Below are positions 17,951-27,120 of a DNA stretch of 64,000 nt, in pieces. The notes beneath the pieces were generated by a model. That model had not been told where the DNA came from, did no database searches, and saw only the letters and a program-made list of their open reading frames with translations. The translations under genes and the position numbers were made by a program. Position 1 is the first letter of the stretch, and each line of letters opens with the position of its first letter. Origin of the DNA: Salinithrix halophila (GTDB taxonomy: Bacteria > Bacillota > Bacilli > Thermoactinomycetales > DSM-45169). The stretch lies in the NCBI RefSeq assembly GCF_042650125.1, contig NZ_JBHSAP010000003.1, positions 1 to 64,000 of the forward strand. The letters run 5' to 3'.

Positions 17951-19594
17951 TTACATCATGCCGCCCATGCCGCCCATGCCGCCCATACCACCCATGTCGG
18001 GAGCGCCACCGGCATTTTCGTTTTCTTCTGGTTTGTCTGCAACCACCGCTTCGGTGGTGAGCACCATAGCAGCCACGGAGGCAGCGTTTTGCAGTGCGGA
18101 GCGGGTCACCTTGGCCGGGTCGACGATGCCGGACTTGATCATGTCTACCCATTCGCCAGTAGCGGCGTTAAAACCGATGCCCACTTCTTCGTTCTTAATC
18201 CGTTCCACGATGACGGAACCTTCCAGACCGGAGTTGAAAGCGATCTGGCGCAGGGGCTCCTCCAGTGCACGGCGAATGATCTTCACACCGGTCAACTCGT
18301 CACCCGAAGCATCCAGGTTCTCAACGGCGCGCAGCACATTGACGAGAGCAGTACCGCCGCCGGAGACGATCCCTTCTTCCACAGCAGCGCGGGTAGAGTT
18401 GAGGGCATCTTCAATGCGGAGCTTGCGCTCTTTCAATTCGGTCTCGGTAGCAGCGCCCACTTTGATGACGGCAACGCCGCCAGCCAGTTTCGCCAGGCGT
18501 TCTTGCAGTTTTTCCTTGTCGAACTCGGAAGTGGTATCTTCCAGCTGCTGACGGATCTGCTTGACGCGGCTGTCGATCCCAGCGCGGTCACCAGCACCGT
18601 CCACGATGATGGTGTCTTCTTTGGTCACGCGAATCTGACGAGCGCTTCCCAAAGAGCTGAAATCAGCAGTTTTCAGGTCAAGGCCAAGGTCTTCGGTGAT
18701 CACCTGGCCGCCGGTCAGGATCGCGATGTCTTCCAGCATGGCTTTACGCCGGTCGCCGAAGCCAGGAGCTTTGACGGCGACTGCGTTGAAGGTACCGCGC
18801 AGCTTGTTGACCACGAGGGTAGCCAGGGCTTCGCCTTCCAGATCTTCCGCGATGATCAAGAGGGGTTTACCCTGCTGGACGACTTTTTCCAGCAACGGCA
18901 GCACTTCCTGCACGTTGGCGATCTTCTTGTCGGTGATCAACACGTAAGGGTCATCCAGCACGGCTTCCATTTTGTCGTTGTCGGTGACCATGTACGGGGA
19001 GATGTACCCGCGGTCGAACTGCATCCCTTCAACCACTTCCAGCTCGGTGGCAAAGCCTTTGGACTCCTCGACGGTGATCACGCCGTCGTTGCCCACTTTT
19101 TCCATCGCTTCAGCGATCAGTTTGCCCACTTCTTCATCGTTAGCGGAGATTGCTGCCACTTGGGCGATGGAGTCTTTCCCTTCGATCGGCTTAGCGATAT
19201 TGCGGATCTCTTCTACAGCAGCCGTAACGGCTTTTTCGATCCCTTTGCGGATCACCATCGGGTTAGCCCCGGCAGCTACGTTTTTAAGACCCTCGCGAAT
19301 GATAGCTTGAGCCAGCACCGTAGCGGTGGTGGTACCGTCACCAGCCACATCGTTAGTCTTGGTAGCGACCTCTTTCACGAGTTGAGCACCCATGTTCTCA
19401 AACTTGTCTTCCAGTTCGATTTCCTTGGCGATGGTAACACCGTCGTTGGTGATCAAGGGAGAACCGAACTTCTTCTCCAGCACCACGTTGCGTCCTTTCG
19501 GACCCAGGGTGACTTTCACAGCGTTGGCGAGTGCGTCCACGCCGCGCAACATGGAACGGCGGGATTCTTCACTAAATAGAATCTCTTTAGCCAT
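17951..19594 (-). CDS. groEL: 60 kDa chaperonin GroEL
   Basis: A 547-aa chaperonin with the usual motifs: VTLGPKGRNVVLEK near residue 28, AGDGTTTATVLA near residue 85 and the C-terminal GGM repeat tail ending in GMM. It forms the tetradecameric folding chamber with GroES in the cytosol. AGGAGGG precedes the ATG. It is 57 nt downstream of groES in a CIRCE-controlled operon. Confidence 0.98.
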   Translation of the reverse strand: MAKEILFSEESRRSMLRGVDALANAVKVTLGPKGRNVVLEKKFGSPLITNDGVTIAKEIELEDKFENMGAQLVKEVATKTNDVAGDGTTTATVLAQAIIREGLKNVAAGANPMVIRKGIEKAVTAAVEEIRNIAKPIEGKDSIAQVAAISANDEEVGKLIAEAMEKVGNDGVITVEESKGFATELEVVEGMQFDRGYISPYMVTDNDKMEAVLDDPYVLITDKKIANVQEVLPLLEKVVQQGKPLLIIAEDLEGEALATLVVNKLRGTFNAVAVKAPGFGDRRKAMLEDIAILTGGQVITEDLGLDLKTADFSSLGSARQIRVTKEDTIIVDGAGDRAGIDSRVKQIRQQLEDTTSEFDKEKLQERLAKLAGGVAVIKVGAATETELKERKLRIEDALNSTRAAVEEGIVSGGGTALVNVLRAVENLDASGDELTGVKIIRRALEEPLRQIAFNSGLEGSVIVERIKNEEVGIGFNAATGEWVDMIKSGIVDPAKVTRSALQNAASVAAMVLTTEAVVADKPEENENAGGAPDMGGMGGMGGMGGMM

Positions 19595-19651
19595 TGCTTG
19601 CGTCCCTCCTATGTAGGGGTTTTTTATTTCAAAGGTTCACGTACGGGATTG

Positions 19652-19933
19652 TCAGTCGACAACAGCCAGAATATCGCTCTCCCGCAGGATGAGGAATTCC
19701 TCTTCGCCCACTTTCACTTCCGTGCCCGCATATTTGGAGAAAATGACGCGGTCGCCCTCGTTTACTTCGAGTCCGACTTTTTGGCCGTTTTCATAACGAC
19801 CGCTGCCCACGGCAATGACTTTCCCCTCCTGAGGCTTTTCCTTGGCCGTTTCCGGCAGGACAATGCCACTGGCGGTTTTTTCTTCTTTTTCGATCGCTTT
19901 CAGTACGACGCGATCTCCTAACGGTTTGATCAC
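19652..19933 (-). CDS. groES: 10 kDa co-chaperonin GroES
   Basis: About 93 aa, starting IKPLGDRVVLKAIEKEEKT and containing the mobile loop (KTASGIVLP) and the GDRVIFSKYAGTEV strand. The GTG at 19933 is preferred: AGGAGG lies 9 nt upstream and the product begins like other GroES proteins. The GTG three codons earlier directly touches the SD. First gene of the groESL operon. Confidence 0.97.
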   Translation of the reverse strand: MIKPLGDRVVLKAIEKEEKTASGIVLPETAKEKPQEGKVIAVGSGRYENGQKVGLEVNEGDRVIFSKYAGTEVKVGEEEFLILRESDILAVVD

Positions 19934-19970
19934 GAAAGACACCCTCCTTCATGAGGTGGAGTTCTCGTTG

Positions 19971-19997
19971 TTAGCACTCACTGATATCGAGTGCTAA
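19971..19997. promoter_or_regulatory. CIRCE operator (HrcA)
   Basis: TTAGCACTC-N9-GAGTGCTAA is a perfect CIRCE inverted repeat between the groES promoter and the start codon. HrcA represses the operon here until heat shock. hrcA itself is not in this window. Confidence 0.97.
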
Positions 19998-20008
19998 CAC
20001 CCATAACC

Positions 20009-20037
20009 ATAATATCTTCCTCCCTTCGATTTTGCAA
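20009..20037 (-). promoter_or_regulatory. groESL promoter
   Basis: On the minus strand TTGCAA (20032-20037) and TATTAT (20009-20014) have a 17-nt spacer. The CIRCE element begins 12 nt downstream of the -10, so it covers the transcription start region. Confidence 0.75.
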
Positions 20038-20100
20038 GCCCCGCACCTCAATTTTTTTCCCTTTTTTCTTCCATTTCCATGCAGCCAGCTTTGTAGCAAC

Positions 20101-20136
20101 AAAAAACAACAGAGAGCGTACTCCCTGTTGTTTTTT
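20101..20136 (-). terminator. Terminator of tatC
   Basis: ACAACAGAGAG-CGTA-CTCCCTGTTGT with A- and T-runs on the two sides, about 25 nt after the tatC stop. Confidence 0.8.
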
Positions 20137-20158
20137 CTGACCCATTCCCCCGGCTCCA

Positions 20159-20947
20159 TCACTCAAAAGAACTGCCCCACTCTTCCTCATCTTCCTTCCA
20201 CTTCGCTTCGTAAGCTTCCTCTTCAGCGAGCATTTTTCGGTATACACGGTCTGACAGGAAGATACTCCCCTCATACAAGAGGATCAGTGGAATCGAGACC
20301 AGTATATTGGAAACCAAATCCGGTGGTGTCACCAAAGCCGCCAGCACAACCATCCCCAGCCAGGCATACCGGCGCCCCTTCCTCAGAAGTTGAGGAGTAA
20401 CGATCCGGATCCGAGTCAGGAAGAGGATGACCACCGGCAATTCAAACAAGAGGGCGATCGGAAAGACAACCCGGAACAAGAAGCGAAAAAACTCGTACAT
20501 CCCATAGGTTTCCTGTGCTCCCAAACGTTCCGTCAGGACGGCCATAAAATTGAGCAAGAAAGGAAAGACCCAATAATAGCCAAAACAAAGGCCCGCTATA
20601 AAGAGAAGCATCGCAAAGGGGATATAGCTTAGGGTGGCCTTCTGCTCCTTTTTAGTCAGGCCCGGCTGCACAAACTTCCAAGCCTGGTAAAAAGCCACCG
20701 GCATTGTGAATGCAAGGGCGACTATGAAGGCGAATTGCATATAGATCGAGAGGGCTTCTCCCGGGGAGAAAATATTCAATTTCACCGTTTTTTCCAATGT
20801 TCCGTTAAGGATATCACCTATCGTCCACCGGATGATGGGCTCCGCGAAAAACAGACCTATCATCAAGCTGAGAATGAAGGCGGCTAACACCATCAGGATG
20901 CGACCGCGCATTTCACCCAGATGCTCTGTCCAATGACGTTGATTCAT
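20159..20947 (-). CDS. tatC: Twin-arginine translocase subunit TatC
   Basis: A 262-aa, six-helix membrane protein that recognises twin-arginine signal peptides. The N-terminal HLGEMRGRI and the internal FSPGEALSIYMQFAF are TatC hallmarks, as is the late VTPPDL. The C terminus carries an acidic tail. It follows rex by 55 nt, as in the B. subtilis ydiH-tatAy-tatCy region, but no tatA gene fits between them here, so a TatA must be encoded elsewhere. Confidence 0.95.
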   Translation of the reverse strand: MNQRHWTEHLGEMRGRILMVLAAFILSLMIGLFFAEPIIRWTIGDILNGTLEKTVKLNIFSPGEALSIYMQFAFIVALAFTMPVAFYQAWKFVQPGLTKKEQKATLSYIPFAMLLFIAGLCFGYYWVFPFLLNFMAVLTERLGAQETYGMYEFFRFLFRVVFPIALLFELPVVILFLTRIRIVTPQLLRKGRRYAWLGMVVLAALVTPPDLVSNILVSIPLILLYEGSIFLSDRVYRKMLAEEEAYEAKWKEDEEEWGSSFE

Positions 20948-21002
20948 GATATGGTACCTTCCCTCTTCCGGTTTCCTACCTTGCCACCGACAGTCCTATC
21001 CC

Positions 21003-21683
21003 TTAGCCTTCCCGGGTGGGGTCGGGCAATTCCAATGGAGGGACGTACTCATCGATAGGGAAATTTTTCAGGAAATAGATCAGCGTCTGCAACTCGATGG
21101 TTAGATCAATGTTGTGCATCCGAACATGAGGCGGGACTGTTAACCGGGCCGGGGTGAAGTTGAGAATACCCCGGATTCCAGATCGAACAATCCGATCCGT
21201 GGTCGCTTGGGCCACATTGGCCGGAACGGTGAGGATGGCCACCTCCACATTGTGCAGCTCTCGGACCTCCGCGAAACGCTCCATGGAATAGACGGGGATC
21301 CCGTCCACTTCTTGTCCAACCTTGCCCGGATCGGCATCAAAACCAGCAACGATCTTGGTATTGTGACTGCGGTAGAAGTTGTATCCAAGCAGGGCGGTTC
21401 CCAGGTGACCCACCCCCACTAGAACCACATTGGATACTTCGTCCTGACGAAGAAAATCCCGCAGGAACTGAAGAAGATAGTTCACATTGTATCCGTATCC
21501 CTTTTTCCCTAGTTCACCTAGATAGGAAAAATCGCGTCGGATGGTAGCCGGATCGATTTGCAGGGCATCAGAAAGCTGGGCTGAAGAGACCCGTTTCTTC
21601 CCGATGGCGTGGAGCTTTTCCAGGTATCTGTAATAAAGCGGTAACCGTTTGGCGGTTACTTGCGGGATTTTTTGTTCAGACAT
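21003..21683 (-). CDS. rex: Redox-sensing transcriptional repressor Rex
   Basis: A 226-aa repressor that binds DNA and senses the NADH/NAD+ ratio. The N-terminal winged-helix part (to about residue 85) includes LQIDPATIRRDFSYLG; the Rossmann domain has VGVGHLGTALLGYNF. The start MSEQK at 21683 follows GGAGG at 6 nt; the in-frame region upstream is long and non-conserved. Probably co-transcribed with tatC. Confidence 0.95.
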   Translation of the reverse strand: MSEQKIPQVTAKRLPLYYRYLEKLHAIGKKRVSSAQLSDALQIDPATIRRDFSYLGELGKKGYGYNVNYLLQFLRDFLRQDEVSNVVLVGVGHLGTALLGYNFYRSHNTKIVAGFDADPGKVGQEVDGIPVYSMERFAEVRELHNVEVAILTVPANVAQATTDRIVRSGIRGILNFTPARLTVPPHVRMHNIDLTIELQTLIYFLKNFPIDEYVPPLELPDPTREG

Positions 21684-21792
21684 CGTATGCCTCCATACCC
21701 CGGGTCGTCCCCGGATTGGATATGGGTTGGATGAATCCATTATCAACCAGTCTCTTCTTTCATCATACATACTGCGCTGCCCTTTGCCAAGG

Positions 21793-22785
21793 TTAACAGG
21801 AATGCAGGCCGCCGTACCCGAGAGCAACGATCTCTTCCCGGGTAATCTTCTCCCCAGCCAAAAGGCGTGGGAGGAGAACATCAAAGGAGGTAAAAGCGTC
21901 GTGGATTACACAGCCCGGAAGCCCCAGCACCGGCACCCCTCGATAGTAAGCAACCAAAAGCATCGATCCCGGCAGCATCGGCGTTCCATAGCTGACCACT
22001 TCGGCTCCCATTTCCGTGATGGCACCAGGGGTCCGATCATCAGGATCGACAGACATGCCGCCGGTTACCAACACCATGTCTGCCCCGCTATCAATAAAGG
22101 AACCAATCTGGTCCATGATCCGCTGTTTATCATCACTCGCCAGGGTCTGCCCCAGGATGCGGGAGCCGTATCCTTCCACCTTCTCTTTCACCACGGGGCC
22201 AAATCGATCCTGGATCCGTCCGTGGTAAATCTCGTTCCCGGTTGTAACGACACCGATGTTGTGAGCCCGATACGGTTTTACCTGTAGGACAGGTTGTGCC
22301 TCTCTGGCGATGACTTCCACTTCTTTCAATCGTTCTTCCGGATAAATCAAAGGGATCACCCGACAGGCAGCGACGATTTCTCCTGCCCGGACCGGTTCTT
22401 TGTCATTCAGAGTGGACAACACGGCCTGTTCGACGCCATTGATACGATGGACAGCATCGGGGTTCACTTGGAGCAGGCCGTCGATCTTCGCTTTCAGATT
22501 CACTTTCCCTTCCCGGGGTTGGGTTCCTGTCAGGTTGGGGCCCCGAACCGCGTCGGCGATACGAAGGGACGCATCGTTCTCGTGGAGCTCCCCAGCCGCC
22601 AACTCGATCACATAGATGTGCTCTTTTCCGATGGATAGAAGAGCCTCGGTATCTTCCTCCCGGACGACATGCCCTTTCCGGAATAGAGGGCCTTTGTACT
22701 GACCGGGCACCACTTGGGTCAGGTCGTGGGCCAACACCAGCCCGGCCGCTTGGGAGATATGCACCTCTTTTAACGAACTTTTCAT
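21793..22785 (-). CDS. Molybdopterin-binding (MoeA-like) protein
   Basis: A 330-aa protein whose last two thirds form a MoCF-biosynthesis (MoeA/CinA-type) molybdopterin-binding domain, with TGNEIYHGRIQDRFGP, VLVTGGMSVDPDDRTPGAI and GLPGCVIHDAFTSFD. The N-terminal region, with VLAHDLTQVVPG, resembles the MoeA N terminus but is shorter than the full MoeA domain set. It is a second MoeA-like gene in the window, separate from the fused moeA near 45 kb. It may act in cofactor handling or as a sensor; the role is unknown. ATG 22785 is preferred over the far-upstream ATG. Confidence 0.75.
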   Translation of the reverse strand: MKSSLKEVHISQAAGLVLAHDLTQVVPGQYKGPLFRKGHVVREEDTEALLSIGKEHIYVIELAAGELHENDASLRIADAVRGPNLTGTQPREGKVNLKAKIDGLLQVNPDAVHRINGVEQAVLSTLNDKEPVRAGEIVAACRVIPLIYPEERLKEVEVIAREAQPVLQVKPYRAHNIGVVTTGNEIYHGRIQDRFGPVVKEKVEGYGSRILGQTLASDDKQRIMDQIGSFIDSGADMVLVTGGMSVDPDDRTPGAITEMGAEVVSYGTPMLPGSMLLVAYYRGVPVLGLPGCVIHDAFTSFDVLLPRLLAGEKITREEIVALGYGGLHSC

Positions 22786-23033
22786 GCTGGGACTCCCCCT
22801 CGCGGTGGTATGCTGCTTTTTTTCAGTCGGATTGTTTCTATTGTAACAACACCTGATCATCCTGTGTATGGTTTCACTGTTTCTTAACGGACGGCTACCA
22901 GACTTTTATTGCCAATCATGTACTAAGCGGCTTGTCCGATAATCTGTCGCACTCTGCATCTCCGTAAAAAAATTGCTTATTGCAGGGTAAAACCGGGAAA
23001 AACCGTCTAATATAGAATGAAAGGAGTGAGGAT

Positions 23034-23336
23034 ATGAAAGCCCTGAAAATCCTCGTCCATGCAAGTACCTGGTTCGCCCCCTTGTTGGTACCCCTGTTTG
23101 TCTGGCTGTTCACTTCGGATGAAGACCTTAAACGACTAGCTAAACAAGCCATGGTCTTTCACTTTGTGATCTGGCTATTGGTCTCCGTTTCGTACATCTT
23201 TTCTTTCCTTCTGATCGGAATTCCCTTCCTGATCCTGTTCGCTCTGATCGGATTTATCGCTCCCATCATGGGCATCGTCAGCGCACTCAAGGATCGCCGC
23301 TACGACTACCCCATCATCGGCTCTTTCATTCGCTAA
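23034..23336 (+). CDS. DUF4870 (Tic20-like) membrane protein
   Basis: A 100-aa protein with about three to four membrane helices. Features typical of DUF4870 are the N-terminal WFAPLLVPL, the charged DLKRLAKQAMVFH segment and the PIMGIVSALKDRR region. The function is unknown. AAAGGAGTGAGG precedes the ATG. Monocistronic, flanked by a downstream hairpin. Confidence 0.8.
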   Translation: MKALKILVHASTWFAPLLVPLFVWLFTSDEDLKRLAKQAMVFHFVIWLLVSVSYIFSFLLIGIPFLILFALIGFIAPIMGIVSALKDRRYDYPIIGSFIR

Positions 23337-23369
23337 GAACACGCTCCCTTTCACGTCCAACGACCCACT

Positions 23370-23416
23370 GACCGCCTTGATCCCCTCGACAGAAGGGGAT
23401 CGAGGCGGTCTTCTGT
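23370..23416 (+). terminator. Terminator-like hairpin after the DUF4870 gene
   Basis: GACCGCC(T)TGATCCCCT and its complement AGGGGATCGAGGCGGTC form a 16-bp stem, followed by only a weak T-run (TTCTGT). Confidence 0.6.
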
Positions 23417-23428
23417 GAGGAGTGGGGT

Positions 23429-24028
23429 CTATCGATCGTATGCTGCCCCCTTGAGTGGGAGGTCCAACACCCCATCAGGAATGGCCAACCCATGCAAGGG
23501 TTCATCGTGAGATTCGGGGTAAACCGTCGCTACCAGCTGAAAGCTATAGCTAACACCGATACGGTTGATGGAGGCCCCTTCATTGGCGAAGAACCGGTCA
23601 TAATAGCCCGCACCGTAGCCAAGCCGGTAACCGGCGGTATCGAAGCCCACACCGGGCACCACTGCCAGGTCTACCTCCTTGGCTGCTACCTGATTTCCTG
23701 GCCGTTCTACCGGTTCCAAGATCCCGTATGCCCCGGCGGTCACATCCTCCGGATGGTCGACCCGATGGAGGGTGAGGAGACGACCTGCCGGATGAGCACG
23801 GGGAAGGAGCACCTGTTTCCCCATCTCCCGAGCCCACATCAGCAAAGGACGGACATTCACCTCCCCACGATGGGGCATGTAAAAAAGAACAGTCCCCGCT
23901 TCCCGGAAAGCGGAATACTCCCTGAAATGCCGGCAGATCGCCGCCGCCTCATGTTCCGCCTGCGTCGCTTCCATCTCTTTCCGCTTCTGCAATAACCGGG
24001 CCCGCAACGCTTCTTTTTCTCGTTTCAA
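23429..24028 (-). CDS. 5-formyltetrahydrofolate cyclo-ligase
   Basis: A 199-aa enzyme (MTHFS/YqgN) that converts 5-formyl-THF to 5,10-methenyl-THF using ATP. The C-terminal motif GYRLGYGAGYYDRF is diagnostic, as is FYMPHRGEVNVRPLL. A TTG start follows AGGAGGTGGAGGA. It is divergent from the ABC-F gene and shares a 160-nt intergenic region with it. Confidence 0.93.
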   Translation of the reverse strand: MKREKEALRARLLQKRKEMEATQAEHEAAAICRHFREYSAFREAGTVLFYMPHRGEVNVRPLLMWAREMGKQVLLPRAHPAGRLLTLHRVDHPEDVTAGAYGILEPVERPGNQVAAKEVDLAVVPGVGFDTAGYRLGYGAGYYDRFFANEGASINRIGVSYSFQLVATVYPESHDEPLHGLAIPDGVLDLPLKGAAYDR

Positions 24029-24188
24029 TCCTCCACCTCCTGAATGATTGGCTTCATTATATCACGTGTGGGATATGATCCACGGCAGGCTGCCCGCCCA
24101 GAGTGGATCCCTTACAAAGAGGCCATCGTTTCCTCCCGGACCTCCATCCGTTACAATGGAGGATGGTGAATCATGGAGGTGAGTACGG

Positions 24189-26099
24189 GTGACGATTCTA
24201 CAAGCAAAAGACATCCATAAATCCTATGGTGGTACGCCGGTACTGGCCGGAGTGAACCTCAGAGTCGAAGACGGAGAACGAGTCGGCCTGATCGGACCCA
24301 ACGGTGCCGGCAAATCCACCCTGTTGAAAATCTTGACCGGACGCCTTGCCGCTGATAACGGAGACGTGTCCGTTTCAAGACAGGCACGGGTAGGATACCT
24401 CGCTCAGGAGGGGGAGTGGAATTCGGAGCGTGGAATCTGGGAAGAAGTATTAACGGTCTTTGCTCCTTTGAAAGCGATGGAAGCGGACCTACGGAAGCTG
24501 GAAGAGGAAATGAGCTGGGAAGACGTCTACTCCGATGAGCTCCGTTACACCAAAGTGGCCGAACAGTACGCCCGCCTGCAAGAACGGTTTGAGCAAGCCG
24601 GGGGATATGGCTTTGAGGCCCGAGCGCGGGGCACTCTCCACGGGTTGGGTCTAGGGCATTTGGATTGGGAATCAACAAAGGTCAGCGCCTTGAGCGGTGG
24701 ACAAAAAACCCGCCTCGCCCTGGCCAAACTGCTGCTGGAACGCCCCGACCTCGTCATCCTCGATGAGCCGACCAACTATCTAGATATGGATGCCCTCACT
24801 TGGCTGGAGCAGACCCTGGATACTCATCCCGGCGCCCTCTTGATTGTTTCCCATGACCGCTGGTTTCTGGACCGTCTTGTCCAAGTCGTCTATGAGATCG
24901 ATCGCGGCCACGCAACGAGGTACCCCGGAAACTACTCTGATTACATGAGACAGAAAGCAGAACATCTCGCTCAATGGGAAAAAGAATACGAACAGCAACA
25001 GACGGAAATCAAGCGGATGGAGACCTTCATTCAGAAAAACATCGTCCGAGCCTCCACCACAAAACGAGCCCAAAGCCGCCGCAAAGCCTTAGAAAAAATG
25101 GAACGGATGGACCGCCCACCCTCTGAACGGAAAAAGGCGGGGATCCGTTTTGAACCCGCTGTCCAAAGCGGTCGCCAGGTTCTGGAGACGGAAGATCTCA
25201 CCATCGGCTACGACCCGAACGCCCCATTGATTCATGGAGGAAGCTTGCAACTAGCACGCGGTCAACGGATCGCACTCCTAGGCCCCAATGGGACTGGCAA
25301 AACCACCCTGCTGAAAACCCTGGCTGGACACCTCCCTCCTCTCGGAGGCCGGATCACTTTCGGCACCGGGGTCGAGGTCGATTATTACGCTCAGGAGCAG
25401 GAAGAATTGTGCGAAGAAGAAACCGTTCTGGAGGAAGTCTGGAAAGCCCACCCGAAGCTGGACCAGACAACGGTCCGTTCTTTTCTCGGACAATTCCTGT
25501 TCAGCGGCGACGATGTCTATAAGACGATCCATGCTTTGAGCGGCGGCGAAAAAGCCCGTCTCTCCCTCGTAAAACGCCTCCTCAACCGAGGCAATCTCCT
25601 TCTGATGGACGAACCGACGAACCACCTGGACATGGACACGAAGGAGAGGCTGGAAGAAGCGCTGGAGAACTTCACCGGCACCATCCTGTTTGTCTCCCAT
25701 GATCGCTATTTCATCAACCGCCTGGCAACGGGCATTTGGGAAGTAAAAAACAAAGGTGTTCATCCCTTCTCCGGGGATTACAACGCCTGGCTAGAAAGGA
25801 ATCAGGCCCAAGCCGGAATAGCATCCACCCCTGAAACCCCCTCCGCCACCTCCTACACAGAGGAGGTCCGACTCCAACGACAACGGGAACGGGAGGAGCG
25901 CCGGATTCGAGAAGAAATCGAAGAGCTAGAGCGGGAAATCGAATCTCTAGAAACAGAGATTGCCCGCATCCAAGAAGAGCTTTGCCGTCCGGAGATTTTC
26001 GGCTCCCCCGACGAAAGCCTCTCCCGCCAACAGCGCTTGATGGAATTGGAGGACACCCTCGGAGAAAAGACGGAACGCTGGGCAGAAATCGCAGAATAA
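24189..26099 (+). CDS. ABC-F family ATPase (YdiF-like)
   Basis: A 636-aa soluble protein with two ABC domains: Walker A GPNGAGKST (about residue 38) with signature LSGGQKTR, and GPNGTGKTT (about residue 365) with LSGGEKAR. A basic linker around residues 255-310 and a C-terminal Arg/Glu-rich coiled coil (about 555-636) place it near B. subtilis YdiF. No membrane part, so it is a ribosome-associated translation factor type rather than a transporter. GTG start with GGAGG upstream. Its position between tsaD and rex-groESL matches B. subtilis. Confidence 0.93.
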   Translation: MTILQAKDIHKSYGGTPVLAGVNLRVEDGERVGLIGPNGAGKSTLLKILTGRLAADNGDVSVSRQARVGYLAQEGEWNSERGIWEEVLTVFAPLKAMEADLRKLEEEMSWEDVYSDELRYTKVAEQYARLQERFEQAGGYGFEARARGTLHGLGLGHLDWESTKVSALSGGQKTRLALAKLLLERPDLVILDEPTNYLDMDALTWLEQTLDTHPGALLIVSHDRWFLDRLVQVVYEIDRGHATRYPGNYSDYMRQKAEHLAQWEKEYEQQQTEIKRMETFIQKNIVRASTTKRAQSRRKALEKMERMDRPPSERKKAGIRFEPAVQSGRQVLETEDLTIGYDPNAPLIHGGSLQLARGQRIALLGPNGTGKTTLLKTLAGHLPPLGGRITFGTGVEVDYYAQEQEELCEEETVLEEVWKAHPKLDQTTVRSFLGQFLFSGDDVYKTIHALSGGEKARLSLVKRLLNRGNLLLMDEPTNHLDMDTKERLEEALENFTGTILFVSHDRYFINRLATGIWEVKNKGVHPFSGDYNAWLERNQAQAGIASTPETPSATSYTEEVRLQRQREREERRIREEIEELEREIESLETEIARIQEELCRPEIFGSPDESLSRQQRLMELEDTLGEKTERWAEIAE

Positions 26100-26100
26100 G

Positions 26101-26131
26101 GGAAATCCCCCGTCGTGGAAGGGGGATTTCT
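26101..26131. terminator. Terminator between ABC-F and pxpC
   Basis: GAAATCCCCC-GTCGTGGAA-GGGGGATTTC lies immediately after the ABC-F stop and 24 nt from the convergent pxpC stop. Confidence 0.75.
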
Positions 26132-26154
26132 TTGTATATTCCAGAGAACACAAG

Positions 26155-27120
26155 CTATCGAGCCTCGAGGCCCCGGGCTCCTGCCTCCAGCTTCCGCAAC
26201 AAGCGTTCCTGATCGATAGCCGTCTGTTGTGCTTCCTCCATATCCACTTGTCGGAAAGTGATCTTATGGCCAGGGGCGGCTTGGGCAAGCAATGGGATGT
26301 CCACGGAGATCACCGTTGCAACCTTGGCATAGCCACCGGTCGTCTGCCGGTCCGCCATCAACACAATCGGCTGCCCATCAGCAGGCACTTGAACCGAACC
26401 GGGAGCCGTGGCATCAGAGAGGATATCGGCCGACTGCCGGTGGCGAATGGTCGGACCTTTCAACCGGTAACCCATGCGATCCGATTGAGGAGTCACTTCG
26501 TAGGAAGAAGAGAGAAACGCTTTCACCCCTGCTGAAGTAAAAGCATCGTTCTGAGGCCCCATCACCACCCGTAACTCCGTCTCTTGTCGGTAAACAGGCC
26601 GTTGATCATGGGCCAGCCGGAGCCCGGCTCTCCCCGATTTCTCCTCGGATTGCGCGAGAGGAAGGCGGTCCCCCTCCTTCAGCTTACGCCCTCGCCAACC
26701 TCCCAGAGCGCCCTTTATATACGTGGACTTGCTCCCCATCACTGGCTCTACAGCGATGCCCCCGGCAACAGCCAGATAAGCCCTCATTCCCTGTCTCGCG
26801 CCGCTAAAGGAAAGGATTTGCCCCGCCTTCACTTGAAGGCTCCTCCACATCGGCACCTCTTCCCCATCCAGCTTCGGTCCTAAATCTCCCCCGGTCAGAG
26901 CGATACGGATATCACAGCCAAAATAGAGCACCGGCCCCGTGATCGTGATTTCCAGCCCTGCTTCTCCCCGGCGATTCCCTAAAAGGAGGTTGGCCACCTG
27001 AAAAGAAAAAGAATCCATCGCTCCGGCGACGACCATGCCGTACTGTTGATAGCCGGTCCGCCCCAGGTCCTGCACCGTCGTCAATAACCCACTTTTCAGT
27101 ACCTGGATTTCCCTATTCAC
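26155..27120 (-). CDS. pxpC: 5-oxoprolinase subunit C (KipA type)
   Basis: A 321-aa protein of the biotin-dependent carboxyltransferase-like / AHS2 family. The opening LLTTVQDLGRTGYQQYG and SFQVANLLLGN are characteristic. With PxpA and PxpB it hydrolyses 5-oxoproline to glutamate with ATP. The GTG start overlaps the pxpA stop by four bases (GTGA). Last gene of the NRAMP-pxpB-pxpA-pxpC operon. Confidence 0.92.
   Translation of the reverse strand: MNREIQVLKSGLLTTVQDLGRTGYQQYGMVVAGAMDSFSFQVANLLLGNRRGEAGLEITITGPVLYFGCDIRIALTGGDLGPKLDGEEVPMWRSLQVKAGQILSFSGARQGMRAYLAVAGGIAVEPVMGSKSTYIKGALGGWRGRKLKEGDRLPLAQSEEKSGRAGLRLAHDQRPVYRQETELRVVMGPQNDAFTSAGVKAFLSSSYEVTPQSDRMGYRLKGPTIRHRQSADILSDATAPGSVQVPADGQPIVLMADRQTTGGYAKVATVISVDIPLLAQAAPGHKITFRQVDMEEAQQTAIDQERLLRKLEAGARGLEAR

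Noticed and set aside
18089..19579. A 496-codon open frame on the plus strand across groEL
   Set aside because: It lies exactly antisense to groEL, has no RBS and gives no recognisable protein; the codon bias of groEL keeps this frame open.
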